NCBI GenBank assembly: GCA_036405815.1
Contig: DASWWX010000033.1
Location: forward strand, 1 to 64,000
Length of the DNA stretch: 64,000 bases
DNA from: Solimonas sp036405815
GTDB taxonomy: Bacteria; Pseudomonadota; Gammaproteobacteria; Nevskiales; Nevskiaceae
Reading direction: 5' to 3'
Shown: positions 9,869 to 18,162 of the stretch, one piece after another
Numbering within the stretch: position 1 is the first letter of the stretch
How the letters are laid out: each line of letters starts with the position of its first letter
Made by a program: the position numbers and the translations under genes
The notes under the pieces: model-generated
The model's database searches: none
What the model was told of the DNA's origin: nothing
What the model saw: the letters and a program-made list of their open reading frames with translations, nothing else

Positions 9869-10007
9869 CGATCTGCAGTTGAAGCAAGGGTAGAGGGCTT
9901 GGCGTAACTAAGCCGCATAGTTATTTATGGGCTGTCCGTCAATTGGGCAGCCGACAGTGAAAAAGAAACCGCGCTCCAAGCTAAAGCCACTTGGAGCGTA
10001 GCTTTCT

Positions 10008-11171
10008 TCAATCGTTGATCAAACGATCCAGCTGGAAGACCGTCGAAACGGTGGGCAACAGCTGGTTAATGACCGCGTTGTACTGCGAGAAGCTCGTGGG
10101 GCTCACATAGACCACGTCTCGGGCTTCCATCTGGAACTCACTGGCTGCCAGCAATCCGAGGCTCGAGGAGAGATCAACGCGGTAGACCGTGGCCTGGCCG
10201 GCATCGCCACGCGGACGACGAAAGACCAGGACGCCATTGCCATCACCGGATAGCCGATCGATGCCCGACGCACCCGCAATGATCTGCGTCAGAGAGGTTC
10301 GCCGTTGCTCCAGGTACACCGGCCCTTCCTTCGTCACGCGCCCGAGCACAAAGACCTGATCCTCGGAGCGATCCGGGATATGCACTTGGTCTCCGGGCTG
10401 CAGCAGCGGATTGACGCCGATTTGAGACCCCGTCAGCAGGCTCGCCAGGTCGAGTTCATAACGATCAGCGCCTCGGCGAAGAATCACTTCGCGTCGGCTA
10501 GCCGTCTCAGACAAACCACCACGCTCGTTCAGCGCTTCAATAATTCCCTTAGGCGTATCGTCAATCACGACCACGCCGGGCTGGCGAACCTCGCCTGTGA
10601 CCTGCACCCGCTTGGATCGGAACGCAGCAACCCGCACGTCTACCTGGGGCTTACTAATGACCCGCGCCAGGTTGGTCGCCAGGTGATTGCGGATTTCTGC
10701 GAGCGTCAATCCCGCGGCCTTGAAGCTGCCGACGTAAGGAAAAAACATATTGCCGTCTGCCGCGACCAAGCGGCCACCAGAAGCTGCATCACGGAACTCG
10801 CCGGTGGGATTGGTCAATTCCGGATGATCCCAGACGATCACCGAGAGGATATCCCCGGGGCCCACACGATACTCAGCTGCCGACTGCGCGGGGCTGAAGG
10901 TCGCCAAACTGCCAAGGGCCGCATTGGTTCGCCACGCGGCACCAACAGCCTCGCTCGCCAACGTGCTCTGCGTGATCGTCACGACCCGCACTGAGCGTAG
11001 CGGCCCCCGCTGATCGTCCAGATGAATGACCTCAATATCGGGGGAGACCTTCTCAATCTTGGCGGCCGGAAGCCCAGAACTGCCCGAAGGCCTGATGTTC
11101 TGACCGGGGACAATGGTGCAGGCGGTGCAGACAAAACTGATCACTAGACCAGCGGCAGAGGCACGGATCAT
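10008..11171 (-). CDS. wza: Outer-membrane polysaccharide export lipoprotein (Wza-like)
   Basis: Forms the outer-membrane channel for polymer export with Wzc. The 387 residues start with a lipoprotein signal; Cys18 follows Ala17, so it is the probable lipidated residue, although the -3 residue is Cys rather than Leu. A Poly_export domain (YRVGPGDILSVIVWDHPEL, about residue 100) and SLBB segments (VQVTGEVRQPGVV, VFVLGRVTKEGPV) follow, and the C-terminal region resembles the Wza helix. ATG 11171 is preceded by GGGAGA at 9 bases; the frame extends to a TTG at 11180, which is less likely. It lies 139 bases upstream of wzc. Confidence 0.9.
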   Translation of the reverse strand: MIRASAAGLVISFVCTACTIVPGQNIRPSGSSGLPAAKIEKVSPDIEVIHLDDQRGPLRSVRVVTITQSTLASEAVGAAWRTNAALGSLATFSPAQSAAEYRVGPGDILSVIVWDHPELTNPTGEFRDAASGGRLVAADGNMFFPYVGSFKAAGLTLAEIRNHLATNLARVISKPQVDVRVAAFRSKRVQVTGEVRQPGVVVIDDTPKGIIEALNERGGLSETASRREVILRRGADRYELDLASLLTGSQIGVNPLLQPGDQVHIPDRSEDQVFVLGRVTKEGPVYLEQRRTSLTQIIAGASGIDRLSGDGNGVLVFRRPRGDAGQATVYRVDLSSSLGLLAASEFQMEARDVVYVSPTSFSQYNAVINQLLPTVSTVFQLDRLIND

Positions 11172-11289
11172 CTCACCCAATCTCCCAGAATTAATGAAAA
11201 AACTGGCATGGCGCTACATTCATTCCGCCTGCCGCATACTTGATAATGGCGCGAGAATAGCCGGAAACCCCATCAAAACGCATCCGGAA

Positions 11290-12300
11290 TCAAGCACGAT
11301 AGTACTCGCGATACCAGGCCACGAACTTCGCCACGCCCTCCTCCACCGGCACTACCGGCCGGTAGCCCACGTTCGCGATCAGTTCGGAAACGTCGGCTTC
11401 AGTGTCAGGCACGTCACCGGCCTGCAGAGGCAGCATCTCCATCACCGCCTTGCGGCCCAGACACTGTTCCAGCACCTCGATATAGCGAAGCAACTCCACC
11501 GGCTGCTCGTTGCCGATGTTGTAGAGACGATAGGGCGCCACGCCGCTGCTGGCCGGGTCGGGCGCGAGGCTGCTCCAGGCCGAGTTAGCGGCGGGCACAC
11601 TATCGAGCGTGCGCACCACGCCCTGCACGATGTCGTCTACGTAGGTAAAGCTGCGCTTATGGCGACCATGATTGAACACCCGCAGCGGCTCGCCGGCCAG
11701 GATCGCTTTGGTGAACAGAAACAGGGCCATGTCCGGCCGGCCCCAGGGCCCGTACACCGTGAAGAAGCGCAGGCCCGTGCAGGGGATGCCATACAGGTGC
11801 GCATAACTGTGCGCCATCTGTTCATTGGCCTTCTTGGTGGCGGCATACAGCGTGAGCGGATGCTCGGCCGAGCCGTGCTCGGAGAAGGGCATATTCAGGT
11901 TGGCGCCGTAAACCGAGCTGGTGGAGGCGTAGACCAGATGCTCGATATCGTGGTGGCGGCACCCCTCCAGCACATGGAGAAAGCCGGTGACGTTGCTCGA
12001 AACGTACACGTGCGGGTTCTGCGCGGCGTAACGCACGCCGGCCTGCGCAGCCAGGTGCACCACGCGTCTCAGCTTGTGCTCTGCGAAGGTAGACTCTACC
12101 GCCGCGCGGTCAGCTAAATCGGCGGTAACGTGGGTGTAGCCGGCACGCATCGTGAGCCGATCCAAACGCGCCTGCTTGAGCGTTGGGTCGTAGTAATCAT
12201 TAAGGTTGTCGAATCCAACCACCTCCTCGCCCCGATCAAGCAGGGCGTGAGCAACATGGGAGCCGATGAAGCCGGCGGTGCCAGTGACGAGGTTGGACAT
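11290..12300 (-). CDS. UDP-glucuronate 4-epimerase-like NAD-dependent epimerase, copy 1
   Basis: Predicted to interconvert UDP-glucuronate and UDP-galacturonate. The 336 residues carry GTAGFIGS at the N-terminus, the NLNDYYD signature of CapI/LspL-type uronate epimerases, STSSVYGAN, and YAATKKANE with the YxxxK pair. The start is the ATG at 12300; a longer open frame upstream overlaps the next gene and adds unrelated residues. A second, closely related copy is at 23455-24474 on the same strand. Its substrate could come from Ugd (36294-37649). Confidence 0.9.
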   Translation of the reverse strand: MSNLVTGTAGFIGSHVAHALLDRGEEVVGFDNLNDYYDPTLKQARLDRLTMRAGYTHVTADLADRAAVESTFAEHKLRRVVHLAAQAGVRYAAQNPHVYVSSNVTGFLHVLEGCRHHDIEHLVYASTSSVYGANLNMPFSEHGSAEHPLTLYAATKKANEQMAHSYAHLYGIPCTGLRFFTVYGPWGRPDMALFLFTKAILAGEPLRVFNHGRHKRSFTYVDDIVQGVVRTLDSVPAANSAWSSLAPDPASSGVAPYRLYNIGNEQPVELLRYIEVLEQCLGRKAVMEMLPLQAGDVPDTEADVSELIANVGYRPVVPVEEGVAKFVAWYREYYRA

Positions 12301-12359
12301 AGCGCAAAATGGGAAGAGCAATGGTTGGAATGATATGTCGGCTAACCAGGCCGCAGACA

Positions 12360-13490
12360 TCAGGCCGTAGACATCACGTCCCAATAGACGGACAGAGTAC
12401 GAGAATTCACCGCCCCCACCTCATGCTCACGCTGCACGCGTCGGCGGGAAGCTTGGCCCAGCTGAATTCGGAGCGCAGGGTCCTGAAGCAGGCGATCAAT
12501 CGCATGGGCCAGAGCCACCGAGTCCTTGACCGGCACGATGAGGCCATCAATGCCATCGGCGACCACCTCGCGGCAGCCCGGCACATCGGTCGTCACCAGA
12601 GCACAACCACTGGCGCCGGCCTCAATCAGACCCTTCGGGAGCCCTTCGCGATAGCTGGGCAAGGCAACGACATCCACGCTGCGAAAAAGCGCGGGCATGT
12701 CTTCGACATGGCCCAGCCACTCCAGCACGCCTTCATCCACCCACTGCTTCACGTTTGCTTCGGGCACGGAGGCGGGGTTGCCGGGGTCGGGCTGGCCGGC
12801 GAGCAGGAACTGGATGTCCCTGCCCTCGCCTTGTAGCTGGCGGGCGGCGGCCACGTACTCGGCTAGGCCCTTGTCCAGGAGCAGGCGCGCCGGCAGCAGC
12901 ACGCGCAGCGGGCCGACGGGTTCGCGCGGCGGGCCGGGATGGAAGCGCTCGCAGTCCACGCCGGAGCCGGGGATGAGGCGGATGCGGTCCGGGTGCACCA
13001 GGCGGTGGCCGGTGAAGAAGGCCACGTCGTCGGGGTTCTGCAGGATCAGGCGTGCGCGCTTTCCGTCCAGGGCCAGGCGCAACAGCACGCGCACCAGCGG
13101 ACGCAGCAGGCGGGCCTTCAGGTCGTCGCTGGTGAATACATAACCCATGCCGGTGACGGCATTGACGCGTCCGGGCACGCCCGCCAAACGCGCGGCCAGC
13201 GAGCCGTAGATGGCGCACTTGAGGGTGAAGCCATGCACCACGTCCGGCCGTTCCCGGCGCAGCAAGCGCGCCAGCGAGAGCACAAAGCCCGCCTCGCGCA
13301 GCGGGTTGAGGCTGCGGCGGTGCAGGTCTACCGGTTGCCAGCGCAACCCGAGCGCGCTCAGCTTCTCTCCATAGGGACCAGGCGGCGACAGCAGCAGCAA
13401 CTCGCACCCAGATGCCTTCAACGCGAGCGCCAACGAGCGACGGAAGTTATAGAGGTACCAGTCGGTGTTAGCGAATAAGAGTATTTTCAT
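12360..13490 (-). CDS. GT4-family glycosyltransferase
   Basis: Predicted cytoplasmic sugar transferase acting on the lipid-linked repeat unit. The 376 residues have a GT-B layout: N-terminal KILLFANTDWYLYNFR, then VVHGFTLKCAIYG, and a C-terminal donor domain with LPARLLLDKGL, ALPSYREGLPKGLIEA (the E-x7-E type motif) and GCREVV. The N-terminal segment resembles PglA/CapM-type transferases that often act on the first or second sugar. Specificity cannot be read from sequence. It lies between the deacetylase and epimerase copy 1, with small gaps on both sides. Confidence 0.85.
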   Translation of the reverse strand: MKILLFANTDWYLYNFRRSLALALKASGCELLLLSPPGPYGEKLSALGLRWQPVDLHRRSLNPLREAGFVLSLARLLRRERPDVVHGFTLKCAIYGSLAARLAGVPGRVNAVTGMGYVFTSDDLKARLLRPLVRVLLRLALDGKRARLILQNPDDVAFFTGHRLVHPDRIRLIPGSGVDCERFHPGPPREPVGPLRVLLPARLLLDKGLAEYVAAARQLQGEGRDIQFLLAGQPDPGNPASVPEANVKQWVDEGVLEWLGHVEDMPALFRSVDVVALPSYREGLPKGLIEAGASGCALVTTDVPGCREVVADGIDGLIVPVKDSVALAHAIDRLLQDPALRIQLGQASRRRVQREHEVGAVNSRTLSVYWDVMSTA

Positions 13491-13522
13491 ACATTGGTGT
13501 GCGGTTGCGCTCTGGCTCGGCG

Positions 13523-14461
13523 CTAGGCTCTGTCGCCACCACTAGTAGGCTTATGCTGCCGGGAACGAGAATGCTCATAATGTTTCGGAGTTCCGTTTGT
13601 GGTCGCGAACGCATCACGGTAGCTGCACATCACGAAGCCCATCCTCCCCGCCAATTTGCGCAGGCCTGGTGTCGAAAGCAGCATCCGCTCCTGATCGCCG
13701 AGCTCGCCGATGCGGGTGAGACCGTCAACGGCGGCGGCGCCGCGCACCGGGTGTACCATTAGCTCGAACACACCGGCGGGCGCGGCGGTCAGCACGCGCG
13801 CGTAGTCCGACAGCGCCGGATCGGCCGGCAACGTGCCTAGGTCGAACAGGCTGCCGAGGCCATCGTTCCAGCGCACGCGGCCGCGCCAGACGCGCGCGTT
13901 GCGCGCCAGCATGCGGCCGAGCAGCCACTGCCGCAGGCGCCGCCCCGGACCCGGCGTCTGCCCCGCCAGCGCCAGCAGCCAGGGCATGCGCAGCGGCAGG
14001 CCTTCGCGTTCGCACAGTGCGGCCACCGCGTCGAATACCGCCGGAAAACCGTGCGTGTGCTGGTGGCTATCCAGGTGCGTCGGTGTCAGGCCAGCGTCGC
14101 GCATGCACGCGAACTGCGCTGCCAATTCGATCGCGATCTCGTCGCGGCGCACCCGGCCGCCGAGCAGCCGCAATGCCAGCGTCGTGCGCGGATGGAAGAC
14201 GCCGTCGGCATCCACCAGCGAGCGCACCGTCGCCGCCGGGCTCAGCGGCCGCCCCAGCGTCAGGTTGAAGTGCAGGCCCACGCCCAGCGCTGGGTTCGCC
14301 TGCGCCTGCGCCACCGCATCGGCGAAGCCGGCCATGTTGACCATCAGCGTGGTGCTGGTGACCGCGCCGGCGCAATGCGCATCGACGATCGCCGCGTTGA
14401 CCTCGGGCACGAGGCCGAAATCGTCGGCGTTGACGATTAGCGGGCGCGGCACGGCGCTCAC
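13523..14461 (-). CDS. ChbG/HpnK (YdjC)-family carbohydrate deacetylase
   Basis: Family members hydrolyse N-acetyl groups of sugars using a metal held by Asp and His residues. The 312 residues show the signature IVNADDFGL with the DD pair at about residues 12-13, HFNL near residue 64, and the metal and catalytic segment DSHQHTHGFP around residue 131. The start is GTG in a GTGA overlap with the upstream ATP-grasp gene, so the two are probably translated together. In this locus the substrate may be an N-acetylated sugar of the repeat unit, though hopanoid or chitobiose roles are known for relatives. The last 30 residues are polar and probably disordered. Confidence 0.85.
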   Translation of the reverse strand: MSAVPRPLIVNADDFGLVPEVNAAIVDAHCAGAVTSTTLMVNMAGFADAVAQAQANPALGVGLHFNLTLGRPLSPAATVRSLVDADGVFHPRTTLALRLLGGRVRRDEIAIELAAQFACMRDAGLTPTHLDSHQHTHGFPAVFDAVAALCEREGLPLRMPWLLALAGQTPGPGRRLRQWLLGRMLARNARVWRGRVRWNDGLGSLFDLGTLPADPALSDYARVLTAAPAGVFELMVHPVRGAAAVDGLTRIGELGDQERMLLSTPGLRKLAGRMGFVMCSYRDAFATTNGTPKHYEHSRSRQHKPTSGGDRA

Positions 14462-15645
14462 CGCAGCCTCCGCAGTGCCTTGCGCAGGAAATGCAGCGGC
14501 TCGGCCAGCGCCGGTCGCGGATCGTCGGCAGCGAACACCGGCGCGCAGCGCGCCGTCAACGGTCCGCCGGCGCGCAGATCCGGCGCCGGGAACACAAAGT
14601 CGCGCCCCTTCGTCGCGTAGAAGGCCGCCGATGCCAGGTCCTTGAGCAGGTAGCGCCAGCGCACGCCGTCGCGCTGTACCGGGTCGGGCAGCGGGTCAAG
14701 CCCGCACAGGTCGCGCCACTGCGCCTCGACCACACGCTTGCCGGCCGCATGCGTCAACTGGAACCACAGCGTCGGCCGCGGGTTGATCTCGATGATCTTG
14801 AGTTTTCCGTCGCGAGGGTCGCGCTTGAACTCGCTGCCGCAGACGCCCTCGAAACCGATCGCGCGCAGGAACCGTTCCGACACCTCGCGCGTTTCCTCGC
14901 AGCGCTCGCTGATCACCATCGACGCCGAACCGAACCCCGACGGGTACTGGCGCAGCTTGCGCGCAGTGAAGGCCTGCCGCACCACGCCGCCGCGGCCGAC
15001 GTAACCAGCGAACAGGGTGATCGCAGATTCCGCGCCGGGAATGATCTCCTGCACCAGCCAGCCGCCCGATTCGGCCGGAATGCTGTCGACCGTGCGAAGG
15101 TAGTCGTCGCGGCCGCGCAGCACCAGCACCTTCTTCCCCTTCAGGAAGGACTTGGCGCGATGGATCAGCTCGGGCTTGAGGATGCAGGGGAATGGCAGCG
15201 CGTCGGCCAGCGCCGCCAGCCCCTCGCGGCCGTCGGCCTGCCACACCCCGGGCGTGGCAACGCCGTGCGCGGCACACAGCGCATGGAAGCGGCGCTTGTC
15301 GAGCAGATCCGCCGCCACACCGCGGTAGGCACCGGCGAACACGTGCGTGCGCGCCAGCGCCTCCGCATGGCGGATCACGAACTCGATGAACACGTCGCTG
15401 GTCGGCAGCAGCATCGGCGTCGTGCTGTTCGGCGCCGCCGCGGCCAGGCGGTCGGCGAGGCCGTCGAGCGAATCGAGCGCCCAGCTGCCGGCGCCGCCGC
15501 GCAGGTGCCGCGACGCCATGGCCACCGCCGCGCCGGTCTCGATGCCGAGCAGCGACGCGCCGGCGAGGCCGAGCTCGCGCGCGACGTAAAGGCCGGTGGG
15601 CGAGAGGCCCATTACGATGGCGGGGGCGGCGCGCGGATCGGTCAT
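14458..15645 (-). CDS. ATP-grasp ligase-like protein
   Basis: Predicted ATP-dependent carboxylate ligase. The 395-residue product begins MTDPRAAPAIVMGLSPTGL, a Rossmann-like N-terminal domain. The ATP-grasp core follows with CILKPE (ATP-binding Lys), GGWLVQEIIPG, and metal-binding CGSEFKRD and IIEINPRPTLW. ATG 15645 overlaps the stop of the polymerase gene (ATGA) and its own stop overlaps the deacetylase start (GTGA). The coupling with a deacetylase suggests modification of a freed amino group on a sugar, for instance with an amino acid, but that is inference. The exact substrate is unknown to me. Confidence 0.75.
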   Translation of the reverse strand: MTDPRAAPAIVMGLSPTGLYVARELGLAGASLLGIETGAAVAMASRHLRGGAGSWALDSLDGLADRLAAAAPNSTTPMLLPTSDVFIEFVIRHAEALARTHVFAGAYRGVAADLLDKRRFHALCAAHGVATPGVWQADGREGLAALADALPFPCILKPELIHRAKSFLKGKKVLVLRGRDDYLRTVDSIPAESGGWLVQEIIPGAESAITLFAGYVGRGGVVRQAFTARKLRQYPSGFGSASMVISERCEETREVSERFLRAIGFEGVCGSEFKRDPRDGKLKIIEINPRPTLWFQLTHAAGKRVVEAQWRDLCGLDPLPDPVQRDGVRWRYLLKDLASAAFYATKGRDFVFPAPDLRAGGPLTARCAPVFAADDPRPALAEPLHFLRKALRRLR

Positions 15646-16694
15646 TGCAGCAGCCAGCTCTGGTAGGGGTCGTAACACATCGACGCGTGGCGGGACCCCA
15701 GGGCCCAGACCGCGGTGTAGCCACCGTAGACCAGGAACGGCAGCCATTTGACGGTGCGCCGGCTACGCGCGCCCTCCACCACCTGGCCCAGGCAGACGAA
15801 GGCGATGATGCTCACCGGCATCACGTAGAAGGTCAGGCGGTGCAGCGCCACACTGGACACCATGCCGACCAGCGCCATCGTGAAGGTGATCAGTGCGAAT
15901 ACGCGCAGCAGCGAATAGAGCTGCGGATACACCTGTTTGAACTGTGCCCGCTTCCACTCGAACAGGATGAACGGAATCACGACCAGCACGTAGCGCAGCC
16001 AAGCGCCGGACGACGAGTTCTCGCCGTAGATCTGCTCGATGTAGCGATCGCTATAGACCTCGATGCGCTCGCCGAGCAGCCAGCCGGCCACCGGCCCGAT
16101 CACCGCTAGCGCGAGTACCATCCGGCGGATCGAGATCTCGCGACCAATCAGGTATACCAGCGGCAGGAAGATCACCGCCGACGTGTGGAACTGCATCGCC
16201 ACCAGCACCCAAGCGGCCATCGCCAGCCGCTTCCTGCGCACGAATGCCGCGAAGCCGAGCATCAGGAAGCCCACCGCCAGCGCCTGGCGCACGCCGGACA
16301 TGCCCAACTGCACGATCAGCACCGGGAACATCAGCGCCAGGAAACTAAGCGGACGGTCGAGCACGCGGGTGAAACGCAACAGGCAGGCGAGGTAGATCAA
16401 CGCGCAGGCGAACAGCAGCGCGGAATACGAGTAGCCCATCGACTTCAGCGCAAGGCTCAGCGCGTGGAACCCGCCCTCGCCGACGCCAAGCATTTCCAGG
16501 CCGCTGAGCTGCATGTCCAGGCTCTGGAAGCGCAATGCGTAGCCATGGTAGTCGCAGCCAACCTCGAAGCGACTGCCCGCGAACAGAACGAGGAATACGG
16601 CGAAAAAAGCGGCCAGCACCCTTCCGCTGCGACGCGACCAGGTGGCGAGCGCTGCGAGAGAGCTGAGGGCGTAGATGAGAAGGTAGATCTGCAT
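15642..16694 (-). CDS. EpsG/Wzy-like polysaccharide polymerase, integral membrane protein
   Basis: Predicted inner-membrane polymerase joining repeat units on the periplasmic side. The 350 residues form about ten hydrophobic segments starting at once from MQIYLLIYALSSLA. EpsG-family features are visible: FAGSRFEVGCDYHGY near residues 40-54, then GMSGVRQALAVGFLMLG, and a large loop with a conserved-looking YSDRYIEQIYG stretch. ATG 16694 is chosen because upstream residues overlap the neighbouring gene and are not membrane-like. It is the only polymerase candidate in the locus. Low sequence conservation of Wzy proteins limits certainty. Confidence 0.78.
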   Translation of the reverse strand: MQIYLLIYALSSLAALATWSRRSGRVLAAFFAVFLVLFAGSRFEVGCDYHGYALRFQSLDMQLSGLEMLGVGEGGFHALSLALKSMGYSYSALLFACALIYLACLLRFTRVLDRPLSFLALMFPVLIVQLGMSGVRQALAVGFLMLGFAAFVRRKRLAMAAWVLVAMQFHTSAVIFLPLVYLIGREISIRRMVLALAVIGPVAGWLLGERIEVYSDRYIEQIYGENSSSGAWLRYVLVVIPFILFEWKRAQFKQVYPQLYSLLRVFALITFTMALVGMVSSVALHRLTFYVMPVSIIAFVCLGQVVEGARSRRTVKWLPFLVYGGYTAVWALGSRHASMCYDPYQSWLLQ

Positions 16695-16698
16695 CTGG

Positions 16699-17514
16699 CT
16701 ACGATTCGCTGTTACCGATCGGCTCGTCCGGAGCGGCTTTGCGCCGGGCAGACCGAATTTCTCCAACCAGGAATCGACCCGCCTGGAAAAGCAGGTAGTA
16801 CCCCCAGACCAGAAGGGGAAGCACGCTGCCGACCGCAATGCTGATCAGGGCGAAAAGCGGTAGAAAAAGAAGCTGTGTCTGCAACCCGTACCTGTCGGAC
16901 TTGCGCTCGGGGATTCTGAGTCGCCCCTTGGAGTCGAGATAAGTGATGAATCGCGGATACACGAAGTGAAACACGCCGACCAGGAGAATGTCGCTCCAGC
17001 GATCTGCAGGAACGAGGGGAAGCAGCGGCACGCAGAACCGCAATGTCGACATCTGGAAGAAGGTCACCGCCTTCAGTGCAGAAGACGCCAACAGGTTATG
17101 CATGACCATCACGGTGACGAGCGCCGCCATCCCCGCCAGCCAACCGTAGCTCGAGAAGGCGTTCAGATGATTCGCCAGCAACAGCCATGCAATGATCCGG
17201 ACAGCGACGAAGATCACTCCCCCGAACAATCGTGGCGCCGCTTTCAGCCGGTGCCGTGGAGTTTCATCGAACTTCGTGCCGAAAGTGTCATTCGCGAAGT
17301 AGCCGATCTCGTAGATCGAGATGAAAGCGAGGTAGGACAACGCGTAATGCGCGATGGATGTCGCGGCATCGGCCTCGCCCCACCAGGCGGCAAGAAGCAG
17401 GCCTGGAATCCAAGCCGTCGACAGATTCGAAAGGAAGGACTTCGGCGTATTCATCCTGGTCGAGACCAGATAGAAGAACGGCACCAACAGGAGGAATCTA
17501 TTCTGCGGAAACAT
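16699..17514 (-). CDS. UbiA-like polytopic membrane protein
   Basis: A 271-residue protein with seven to nine membrane segments. The segment IGYFANDTFGTKFDETPRHR resembles the Asp-rich first motif of UbiA prenyltransferases (N-D-x-x-x-x-x-x-D), while the second Asp motif may be YLDSKGRLR near residue 195. UbiA relatives transfer polyprenyl groups or, in decaprenyl-phosphoribose synthesis, a sugar phosphate to a lipid carrier. It overlaps the preceding HAD gene by 17 bases when ATG 17514 is used; a longer start at 17544 is possible. UbiA-HAD pairing suggests a lipid-linked sugar phosphate that is later dephosphorylated. Family assignment is moderate. Confidence 0.55.
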   Translation of the reverse strand: MFPQNRFLLLVPFFYLVSTRMNTPKSFLSNLSTAWIPGLLLAAWWGEADAATSIAHYALSYLAFISIYEIGYFANDTFGTKFDETPRHRLKAAPRLFGGVIFVAVRIIAWLLLANHLNAFSSYGWLAGMAALVTVMVMHNLLASSALKAVTFFQMSTLRFCVPLLPLVPADRWSDILLVGVFHFVYPRFITYLDSKGRLRIPERKSDRYGLQTQLLFLPLFALISIAVGSVLPLLVWGYYLLFQAGRFLVGEIRSARRKAAPDEPIGNSES

Positions 17515-18160
17515 ATGAAATCCCCTCGTGCAGGCCCATTTCACGCAGACCGTTGCGCCCCGGATAAATCACCGCAACTCCCTCGTCAGCTCTGCGCAGC
17601 AGCGCCGCATCGGACAAATTGTCGGTACAGACAAACACCTCGGCACCACGATTCGCATCGAGGAAGGATTCGACAAGAACATGCTTCTTGCCGGTGGCGT
17701 CGCTCGACAATCGTCCTCGGCAAACGCCTTCCGAGAAATCGAGTTCTGAGCTGATCGGAACCGCATCGAGCCTGGCAGCCAACTCCCGTACGACGACACA
17801 GAGACTCGCGGAGGCCAGCACCAGACGCGACGCGGTTCGCTCCGAGTCCAGCAGAGCCCACACGACGGGAACCTTCTTCTCTCTCAAGAGACCTTCGACA
17901 TAACTGCTCGCGGCCGCTTGCAGATCCGCCTGGCTCTGTCCAGACAGCATCCTGATCAGAAGCAGGCGCGCATGATCCGCACTCCCCAGCCTTCTTGCGA
18001 CCGCGAGAAGCAGACGCAACGGTGACAGGCGCCGCCGAATCGCCCTGACAAGAAAAAGTCTCGGCGACAGGTTTTGTGATCGGCAATAGAACTCGACGAA
18101 ACCTGCAGTCGTGTTCTCCCGGAACAGGGTATTGCAGACGTCGAAGACAGCTACTCGCAT
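17498..18160 (-). CDS. HAD-superfamily hydrolase-like protein, second Asp replaced by Cys
   Basis: The 220-residue protein has the HAD fold pattern: motif I FDVCNTL at residues 6-12, motif II-like LVLASAS with Ser near 117, a Lys in TGKKHVL, and motif IV-like VFVCTDNLSDAALL. In phosphatases motif I is DxDxT; here it is Asp7-Val-Cys9-Asn-Thr11, so the usual acid/base Asp is missing. It could be a weakened phosphatase, another HAD chemistry, or a binding protein. It is 2 bases downstream of a GT4 gene and overlaps the UbiA-like gene, suggesting a linked role. The cap insertion (about residues 20-100) is helical. Confidence 0.75.
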   Translation of the reverse strand: MRVAVFDVCNTLFRENTTAGFVEFYCRSQNLSPRLFLVRAIRRRLSPLRLLLAVARRLGSADHARLLLIRMLSGQSQADLQAAASSYVEGLLREKKVPVVWALLDSERTASRLVLASASLCVVVRELAARLDAVPISSELDFSEGVCRGRLSSDATGKKHVLVESFLDANRGAEVFVCTDNLSDAALLRRADEGVAVIYPGRNGLREMGLHEGISYVSAE

Positions 18161-18162
18161 GA

